Source of the DNA: an uncultured Collinsella sp.
Lineage (GTDB): Bacteria; Actinomycetota; Coriobacteriia; Coriobacteriales; Coriobacteriaceae
DNA: 55,987 bases
NCBI GenBank assembly: GCA_900752015.1
Contig: CAADTZ010000076.1
Coordinates: forward strand, 1-55,987
Direction of reading: 5' to 3'
In this document: positions 50,426-55,987 of the stretch, piece by piece
Layout of the letters: every line of letters begins with the position of its first letter
Position numbering within the stretch: the stretch's first letter is position 1
Made by a program: the position numbers and the translations under genes
The notes under the pieces: model-generated
Told to the model about the DNA's origin: nothing
What the model saw: the letters and a program-made list of their open reading frames with translations, nothing else
Databases searched by the model: none

Positions 50426-50645
50426 TGAGCCAGCCTCCTTGCGCTCATTTTTGATAACAAAATGTTAAATAGATGATAAATAGAATTATGCGCAATTTGA
50501 AGCCGAATGCCAAGTTTTCTGGTCGTTTTCCCAGATAATCTCATGCCGGAAGCTCGGCATTCCACATGAGAGTCGACTACTGTAATTGACAGGCAAGAAG
50601 AGCAGCCTATTCAATTCCAGCTAAATCAAGCAGCATAAAGCGCAA

Positions 50646-50688
50646 TAAAAAAGGCGGTTAGGCGTCTTCGATATGCCTAACCGCCTTT
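50646..50688 (-). terminator. Rho-independent terminator of purN
   Basis: Stem AAAGGCGGTTAGGC/GCCTAACCGCCTTT followed on the minus strand by TTTTATTG. Confidence 0.9.
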
Positions 50689-50700
50689 ACAAGCGGGTAA

Positions 50701-51399
50701 TTATTTCACAGGATCCACGGCGACCTTGCCACTCTCCAGCACGTGGACGCGGCCGTCGGCGAGCATTTGCACGACCTCGGGATACAGCACGTGCTCCATC
50801 GTGTGGATGTGCTCCTCGAGCGTGTCGACATCCCAGCCCTCATCGACAGCCAGCGCACGCTGAGCGATGATGGGGCCGTTGTCGTAGATCTCGTTGGCAA
50901 AATGCACGGTCACGCCAGTTACCTTGACGCCGCGCGCAAAGGCATCGTCAATCGCATGCGCACCGGTAAAGCTCGGCAGCAGCGCCGGATGCAAGTTGAC
51001 CACGCGGTTGGGAAACGCCGCCAGCAGAGGCGTGTGCACCATGCGCATGTAGCCGGCCATGACCACATACTCGCAGCCGCGTTCGAGAAGCTCGTGCGCG
51101 ATGATCTCGTCAGCCGCGATGGGGTCGGCATAGACATCCTTGGACAGTGTGAGCGTCTGGATGCCCGCACGCTCGGCGCGCTGCAGGCCCTTGGCCGAAG
51201 GACGGCTCGACACCACAAGCTCAATCGAAGCGTTGAGCTTGCCGGCAGCGATCAGATCGATCAGCGCCTGTAGGTTGGTACCCGAACCGCTGATGAGCAC
51301 ACCGATCTTGAGCGGCTCGGCCGTATCGGTGCCGGTCGGACGGGTATAGGGCACAAAATCCAGGCCCTCGGCAGCAGTCATCTGCTCGTTAGCGCTCAT
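50701..51399 (-). CDS. purN: Phosphoribosylglycinamide formyltransferase
   Basis: A 232-residue enzyme that formylates GAR with 10-formyl-tetrahydrofolate in purine synthesis. The fold start is KIGVLISGSGTNLQALIDL; the active-site region is AGYMRMVHTPLLAAFPNRVVNLHPALLPSFTGAHAI with the catalytic Asn and His, then GVTVHFANEIYDNGPII. A ~30-residue N-terminal extension is present; internal Met7 is an alternative start. The ATG overlaps the purM stop by 11 bases, so purM and purN are coupled. It uses folate, linked to the folP-folK gene in the window. Confidence 0.95.
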   Translation of the reverse strand: MSANEQMTAAEGLDFVPYTRPTGTDTAEPLKIGVLISGSGTNLQALIDLIAAGKLNASIELVVSSRPSAKGLQRAERAGIQTLTLSKDVYADPIAADEIIAHELLERGCEYVVMAGYMRMVHTPLLAAFPNRVVNLHPALLPSFTGAHAIDDAFARGVKVTGVTVHFANEIYDNGPIIAQRALAVDEGWDVDTLEEHIHTMEHVLYPEVVQMLADGRVHVLESGKVAVDPVK

Positions 51400-52492
51400 C
51401 GGAGTACACGACCTTACCGGAACCCTCGACGCACTCGCCCACGCGGAACGGCTTCTCGCCCAGCGCGACCAGGGCCTCGGTAACCGCAGCCTCGTCCTCG
51501 GGGGCGACGATCAGGCACAGGCCAACGCCCATGTTGAAGGTCTTGCATGCCTCATTGGGCGCGAGCTCGGCCTGGCGCGACACGTAGGTGATGACCGGCG
51601 GAACATCCCAGCCCATCTCGGCACCGTTACGGGTGACCACGGCATCAACGTCGTCGGCAAGCGCGCGGTTGAGGTTCTCGGTGATACCACCGCCGGTGAT
51701 GTGGGCGATGGCGTGCACCGGAGCGCCACTTCGCAGCAGCTCAAGAATCGGCTTGACGTAGATGCGCGTGGGGGCCAGCAGAGCGTCGGCCAGCGATGCG
51801 CCGCCGAGCTCCTCGAGCGGGCGGCTCAGCTCCTCGGCCTTAGCGGCGGCCTCGGGCGTGCCCGGCTTGATGCCGTCAACGCCGATGACTTTGCGCACCA
51901 GCGAGTAGCCGTTGGAATGCACGCCGGTGGAGGGCAGGCCCAGGATGACGTCGCCGGGGCGGACGTTCGCGGGATCGAGCATCTTGGGACGGTCGACGAC
52001 ACCCACGGTAAAGCCGGCGAGGTCGTAGTCGGCAGGAGCCATGACGCCGGGGTGCTCGGCCATCTCGCCGCCCACGAGCGCGCAGCCCGCGAGCTTGCAG
52101 CCATCGGCCACGCCCTTGATGATCTTTGCCATGTGCTCGGCCTCAATGTGGCCGATGGCAACGTAGTCCAGGAAGAACAGCGGCTCGGCGCCCGAAGCCA
52201 AAATGTCGTTGACGCACATGGCGACCAGGTCCTGACCCACCGTCTCGTGACGGTCCATGATCTGGGCGAGCACGAGCTTGGTGCCCACGCCGTCGGTACC
52301 GCTGATCAGGATCGGGTCTTCCATATCCTTAAGCGCGGCGGCCGAGAACAGGCCGCCAAAGCCACCGATGCCGCCGATGACCTCGGGACGGTTGGTGTCC
52401 TTGACCATCTGCTTAATAGCGTCGACGGCGCGGCCGCCCTCGGCGGTATCGACGCCGGCATCCTCATACGTCACATGCTTGCTGTCGCTCAT
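51389..52492 (-). CDS. purM: Phosphoribosylformylglycinamidine cyclo-ligase (AIR synthetase)
   Basis: A 367-residue ATP-dependent enzyme closing the imidazole ring. It begins SKHVTYEDAGVDTAEGGRAVD and contains GTDGVGTKL, CVNDILASGAEPLFFLDY, GGEMAEHPG and STGVHSNGYSLVRKV; HITGGGITENLNR follows. All are signatures of PurM. AGGAAGG lies five bases before the ATG. It lies 157 bases downstream of purF; that gap holds a single arm of repeat family E. Confidence 0.97.
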   Translation of the reverse strand: MSDSKHVTYEDAGVDTAEGGRAVDAIKQMVKDTNRPEVIGGIGGFGGLFSAAALKDMEDPILISGTDGVGTKLVLAQIMDRHETVGQDLVAMCVNDILASGAEPLFFLDYVAIGHIEAEHMAKIIKGVADGCKLAGCALVGGEMAEHPGVMAPADYDLAGFTVGVVDRPKMLDPANVRPGDVILGLPSTGVHSNGYSLVRKVIGVDGIKPGTPEAAAKAEELSRPLEELGGASLADALLAPTRIYVKPILELLRSGAPVHAIAHITGGGITENLNRALADDVDAVVTRNGAEMGWDVPPVITYVSRQAELAPNEACKTFNMGVGLCLIVAPEDEAAVTEALVALGEKPFRVGECVEGSGKVVYSDER

Positions 52493-52611
52493 CTGAGCCT
52501 TCCTCTCCCACTACCGTGGTGCCGCCCGGGCGCCAAACGGTGCTCATAGTTGCCCTCGATTCGGCGCGCGCCATAACAACGCGCTCCGCTCAATCAACAA
52601 AACAGCAGGTG

Positions 52612-52637
52612 AAACCTACCAAAATAAACCTGTCCCT
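52612..52637. repeat. Single arm of repeat family E between purF and purM
   Basis: AAACCTACCAAAATAAACCT with GTCCC matches one arm of the element at 33730-33891. The word GGCAGGCTTTAGG follows, giving a weak local hairpin with the AAACCTACC part. Confidence 0.5.
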
Positions 52638-52649
52638 ACATGGCAGGCT

Positions 52650-54320
52650 TTAGGCCTCGCCGTGCTCCTCTTCCCAGCTGCGGTCGTCGTATTTCTCGAC
52701 CACGGCGTCGTCGTCAAAGTGCAGCGGCTTATCCAGATTGCGGGGCTTAAAGCCCTCCATAAACTTATCGCGGCCAAAGCTCTCGGGAATCGCCACGGGG
52801 TAGCGGCCGGTAAAGCACGCATCGCAGTAGCCGCCCTTGGGCATGACCTTCAGCAGGCCCTCGACCGAAAGGAAAGCCAGCGAATCGGCGCCGATGTACT
52901 CGCAAATCTCGTCGACCGTCTTGTTGGCGCTGATAAGCTGCGACTGTACGTCGGTGTCGATACCGTAGAAGCACGGCCAGATGACCTCGGGCGAGTTGAT
53001 GCGGATATGAATCTCCTTGGCGCCAGCGTTGCGCAGCATCTTGACGAGCTGCACCATGGTGGTGCCGCGCACGATGGAGTCGTCGATGACGACCAGGCGC
53101 TTGCCCTCGATGTTGTCGCGCAGCGGGTTGAGTTTCATGCGCACGCCCATGGCGCGCAGCTCCTGCGTGGGCTCGATAAACGTACGGCCCACGTAGCGGT
53201 TCTTGATGAGGCCCTCGCCAAAGGGAATACCGCTCTCGTGCGAATACCCCTCCGCGGGCGGCAGGCCGGAGTCGGGCACGCCGATGACCAGGTCGGCCTC
53301 GACGGGCTCCTCATGTGCCAGCTGACGACCCATGTCGTAACGGCAGGCGTAAACGCTCTTGCCGTTCATGATGGAGTCGGGACGGGCGAAGTAGACCTGC
53401 TCAAAGATGCAGTTGGCGGGCTCTTCGGCTGCAGGCACGCCCTGCTCGGATACCAGACCCTCGGCGCTGATGCGCAAAATCTCACCAGGACGGACGTCAC
53501 GGACGTACTCGGCGCCCACGATGTCGAGTGCGCAGGTCTCGGAAGCAACGACCCAGCCGCCGGCGCGCGTGACATGGACGACGGAGTCGACCGTCGTGGC
53601 GCCGTCTTGCGAGGGCAGCTGCGAAACGGATGCGGCATCGGCCTGGTCCAGACCCTCGTCCACCAGCTTGCCCAGCACGAGCGGGCGAATGCCGTGCGGA
53701 TCGCGGAATGCGTAGAGCGCCTGCTCGTTGATGAGCGTCATGGCGTAGCCGCCGCGCACGAGCTCCATGGTCTTGCGAATGCCCTCGCGCAGATGGCCTG
53801 TACGCTGAGTAAAGTAGCCGATGAGCTTGGTCGCGACCTCGGAATCCGAATTGGAGAGGAACGGCACGCCCAGCTCAATCAGCTGGCGGCGCAGCTCGTC
53901 GGTGTTGACCAGAGTACCGTTGTGCGCGAGCGCGATAATGACGCTATTTATGGTAGAGAGGTGCGGCTGCGAGGCTTCCCAGCTCTTGGCGCCGGCGGTG
54001 CCATAGCGCACGTGGCCCACGGCCAGCTGGCCGGAGAGCGTCGACAGGTCGGCGTTGGAGAACACGCGGTCGAGCAGGCCCAGATCCTTGCGGACCATAA
54101 CCGTGCCGCCATCACCCACGGCGATTCCCGCCGATTCCTGGCCGCGATGCTGCAGCGCGCGCAGACCAAAGTACGTCAGTCGAGCCACATCGCGATCGGG
54201 TGCCCACACACCAAAAATGCCGCATTCCTCATGCAGCTGGTCGGAGTCCGGATCATACGTCGACATGGTCTTCACCTGTCCCGCGGCACGCTCGGCCGCG
54301 CGGATGGTTTCTTGAGACAT
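52650..54320 (-). CDS. purF: Amidophosphoribosyltransferase
   Basis: A 556-residue enzyme that starts purine synthesis by moving the Gln amide to PRPP. A 32-residue propeptide precedes the catalytic Cys33 (HEECGIFG), which should become the N-terminus after cleavage. The glutaminase part has RALQHRGQESAGI, VGHVRYGTAG and ALAHNGTLVN. The PRPP loop is RLVVIDDSIVRGTT. Cysteines in ANCIFEQVYF, CRYDMG, WPCFYG and YCDACF fit the [4Fe-4S] site of the B. subtilis-type enzyme. GAGGGG precedes the ATG. A promoter with TATAAT lies upstream. Confidence 0.96.
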   Translation of the reverse strand: MSQETIRAAERAAGQVKTMSTYDPDSDQLHEECGIFGVWAPDRDVARLTYFGLRALQHRGQESAGIAVGDGGTVMVRKDLGLLDRVFSNADLSTLSGQLAVGHVRYGTAGAKSWEASQPHLSTINSVIIALAHNGTLVNTDELRRQLIELGVPFLSNSDSEVATKLIGYFTQRTGHLREGIRKTMELVRGGYAMTLINEQALYAFRDPHGIRPLVLGKLVDEGLDQADAASVSQLPSQDGATTVDSVVHVTRAGGWVVASETCALDIVGAEYVRDVRPGEILRISAEGLVSEQGVPAAEEPANCIFEQVYFARPDSIMNGKSVYACRYDMGRQLAHEEPVEADLVIGVPDSGLPPAEGYSHESGIPFGEGLIKNRYVGRTFIEPTQELRAMGVRMKLNPLRDNIEGKRLVVIDDSIVRGTTMVQLVKMLRNAGAKEIHIRINSPEVIWPCFYGIDTDVQSQLISANKTVDEICEYIGADSLAFLSVEGLLKVMPKGGYCDACFTGRYPVAIPESFGRDKFMEGFKPRNLDKPLHFDDDAVVEKYDDRSWEEEHGEA

Positions 54321-54361
54321 GGCATCCCCTCAGAGCCTCGTTATTTGGCGTTACCTGCCCT

Positions 54362-54367
54362 ATTATA
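54362..54367 (-). promoter_or_regulatory. -10 hexamer TATAAT for purF
   Basis: Minus-strand TATAAT in GCGTATAATAGG, 42 bases before the purF ATG. Confidence 0.55.
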
Positions 54368-54426
54368 CGCACGGCAAGACAAGCACTCCCGCGCATGAAC
54401 AGCGCTTTTTAAAAGCCCACCGAGCT

Positions 54427-54432
54427 TATAAT
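54427..54432 (+). promoter_or_regulatory. -10 hexamer TATAAT for the CmpB-type gene
   Basis: Plus-strand TATAAT in GCTTATAATCC; it would give a ~175-base leader before the ATG at 54615. The two opposite promoters are about 60 bases apart. Confidence 0.5.
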
Positions 54433-54614
54433 CCGTTTTGCAGCCAAACATTTTATTGGGCAACCGCCTCGGGGCCGACGATCCCGCATACTTCCGTTGC
54501 GACGCGTCTCGCCCGCCGTTGGGGCTTGCATTGTTGCAATTGGGACGTTCGTCCTGTCTTTTGGCAGGTCGGCGGCGTATCCTTGTACCTACAGCAAAAC
54601 GAGAAAGGTTATGT

Positions 54615-55844
54615 ATGGATCGAAACGAACTCGACCCCAGCGTCCCCAGCGCCACGGAGGTCAAGAAGATCCCCCTCATCATTAAGGTGTACGCCGTCCT
54701 GTGCATCCTGTCCGGCGTGGGCACGCTCCCTTCGGTCGGCGCCTTTATGTGGCAGGTCATCACCGCGCTCATCAACGGCAACGCCGCCGCCAAGCTCGGC
54801 GACAACACGCTCGTCGCGGTCGGCCTTATCGTCGCCGGCATCATGCTCTCTGCGGCAAGCGCCGTCATCCTGATCATCTTTGGCCTGGACCTCATCAAGA
54901 ACCAGCGCCGCAATGCCGCCCGTCTGTCCTATATCCTTATCGCGTTTACCGTCGTCGAGCTTTTGGTTGACGTGATGCTCCAGGGCATCGGGCCCTTCTT
55001 GCTTCGCCCTGCCATCCAGCTCGGCATCCTCGTCGCGCTTTCGGCCACCGTCGACCCCACGCTACGCCAGGAGCGCGAGCTGCAGCGCCGCCTGCAGGAG
55101 ATGCTCGACCGCGACGCCGCCGCCGAGGGCATGCTCGGGCGCGATGAAACCGGCGAAGGCTACATCAAACTCAACTACTTCAACCTGTTCTGGGTATTCT
55201 TTGTCTGCTGCATACTCGGCCTGATCGCCGAGGACATCTGGCACATGACGGTCGACGACCCGGGCGTCTACCAGAACCGCGCCGGCATGCTGTTTGGTCC
55301 CTTCAGCCCCATCTACGGATTTGGCGCCGTACTCATGACCATGGTGCTCAACCGCTTCTACAAAAAGAACCCCATCATTATCTTTTTGTTGAGCGCGCTG
55401 CTCGGCGCAAGCTTTGAGGTGTTCGTGGGCTGGTTTATGCAAACCTCGTTTGGCGTGGTCTCGTGGAGCTACTCGCATATGAAGCTCTTTGGCATGCCCG
55501 ATCCGCTCGCCGTCCTTACCGGCGGACGTACCTGCACGGGCTTCGCCTGCCTGTGGGGTCTGGGTGGCCTCATCTGGATCAAGCTGCTGCTGCCGAGGCT
55601 ACTCAAGCTCATCAACATGATTCCGTGGAAGAGCCGCTACTCGGCCACCGTCATCTTTACCATCATTATGCTGGTCGATGGCGTTATGACGCTGCAGTCG
55701 CTCGATTATTGGTATCAGCGCGTCAACGGCACGGAACCGGATATTCCCGTTGCGCAGTTCTACGGCAAGTACTTCGATAATGACTTTATGGAGAATCGCT
55801 TCCAGAGCATGACCATGAGCCCCAAGGATGCGACGCGCGTGTAG
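54615..55844 (+). CDS. CmpB-type putative ABC transporter permease membrane protein
   Basis: A 409-residue membrane protein of the PF06541 (ABC_trans_CmpB) family. The N-terminal ~170 residues hold four helices, then a charged helical stretch (LRQERELQRRLQEMLDRDAAAEG). The family part begins LNYFNLFWVFFVCCILGLIAEDIWH and continues RAGMLFGPFSPIYGFGAVL and LGASFEVFVGWFMQTSFGVVSWSYS. No ABC ATPase lies beside it, so a transporter role is uncertain. The ATG at 54615 has AAAGG six bases before; an overlapping ATG four bases earlier is out of frame. The gene is followed by a half-hairpin cut by an insertion sequence. Confidence 0.82.
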   Translation: MDRNELDPSVPSATEVKKIPLIIKVYAVLCILSGVGTLPSVGAFMWQVITALINGNAAAKLGDNTLVAVGLIVAGIMLSAASAVILIIFGLDLIKNQRRNAARLSYILIAFTVVELLVDVMLQGIGPFLLRPAIQLGILVALSATVDPTLRQERELQRRLQEMLDRDAAAEGMLGRDETGEGYIKLNYFNLFWVFFVCCILGLIAEDIWHMTVDDPGVYQNRAGMLFGPFSPIYGFGAVLMTMVLNRFYKKNPIIIFLLSALLGASFEVFVGWFMQTSFGVVSWSYSHMKLFGMPDPLAVLTGGRTCTGFACLWGLGGLIWIKLLLPRLLKLINMIPWKSRYSATVIFTIIMLVDGVMTLQSLDYWYQRVNGTEPDIPVAQFYGKYFDNDFMENRFQSMTMSPKDATRV

Positions 55845-55889
55845 CGTCCACCGCGCCCAAAACGCAAAATGCCCGCCGGTATCACACGT

Positions 55890-55987
55890 TGAACTGCCTC
55901 CCATTTCTTGGACATGAGAAATGGGAGGCTTTCTTTATGCGCGTTGATTTGAGGGTGAAGCATGATGTCGAGGCCAGGAAGGCGGCC
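55890..55987 (+). mobile_element. Left end of an IS3-family (IS150-group) insertion sequence
   Basis: The sequence from TGAACTGCCTCCCATTTCTT onward resembles the left end of IS150 (TG.ACTGC.CCCATTT..TTGGAC) and pairs locally with AGAAATGGGAGGC to give a hairpin. The OrfA start follows at 55937. The right end lies outside the window. Confidence 0.6.
55937..55987 (+). CDS. Partial IS3-family OrfA (5' end only)
   Basis: Only 17 codons are visible: MRVDLRVKHDVEARKAA. GGGAGG lies eight bases before the ATG. The position just inside an IS150-like terminal sequence supports the first frame (OrfA) of an IS3-group transposase; the sequence alone is too short to prove it. Confidence 0.5.
   Translation, partial: MRVDLRVKHDVEARKAA

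Noticed and set aside
52662..54398. 578-residue plus-strand frame
   Set aside because: It is fully antisense to purF, whose catalytic residues are all present.

Overview
This 56 kb window is high-GC bacterial DNA. The gene complement and architectures suggest a strictly anaerobic gut actinobacterium of the class Coriobacteriia, most likely a Collinsella relative. The pointers are an Ech-type energy-converting hydrogenase, an NfnAB-type transhydrogenase, a membrane-spanning LuxR regulator, LAATG and LPTTG sortase substrates and a flavin/Fe-S 'old yellow enzyme'. This assignment is an inference from gene content; no rRNA is present to confirm it.

Layout. 1-2.7 kb: the start of an ABC exporter ATPase, divergent from a histidine kinase/response regulator pair. 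2.7-10.3 kb: a 2089-residue sortase-anchored adhesin (VWA domain plus about ten pilin-type isopeptide repeats), flanked on both sides by nested palindromic repeat elements. 10.3-16.6 kb: an Ech hydrogenase operon in the order AB-C-D-E-F, with A and B fused into one reading frame, then an orphan IS150-OrfA-like gene. 17-19 kb: a flavin/FeS/FAD oxidoreductase. 19.2-19.5 kb: a regular array of short alternating inverted repeats. 19.6 kb: an initiator tRNA. 19.8-25 kb: coaX, a degenerate biotin-ligase-like gene, a folP-folK fusion, a sirtuin and exonuclease III. 25-28.4 kb: an ECF transporter operon (T, fused A1A2, S). 28.5-31.2 kb: glmU and prs. 31.2-33 kb: a DUF559/PD-(D/E)XK-like orphan protein between two 204/205 bp terminal-inverted-repeat cassettes. 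33-36.3 kb: pth and the NfnAB-like pair. 36.4-41.1 kb: a second alternating-repeat array, two LAATG-anchored surface proteins and a TTG-started membrane LuxR regulator. 41.2-50.4 kb: an AAA ATPase, a cytidylate-kinase-like protein, a polar amino-acid ABC transporter, a YqeY-like protein, a parvulin foldase, a PTS EIIA and an AlbA_2/HATPase regulator. 50.7-54.3 kb: purN, purM and purF. 54.6-55.9 kb: a CmpB-type membrane protein, then the left end of an IS3-family (IS150-group) element cut by the window end.

How the genes fit together. The Ech complex would couple ferredoxin oxidation to H2 evolution and ion pumping. The NfnAB-like pair would link NADH, ferredoxin and NADP(H). Together they give an anaerobic redox/energy module. 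prs makes PRPP, which purF uses, with purM and purN later in the same pathway. coaX, folP/folK and the ECF system serve cofactor supply.

The most striking feature is the intergenic DNA. It holds at least seven families of inverted-repeat elements in which the arms are conserved but the interiors differ and are often of fixed length. The clearest case is a 15-bp motif in alternating orientation every ~40 bp, separated by unrelated 25-26 bp segments. It forms two arrays and one singleton.
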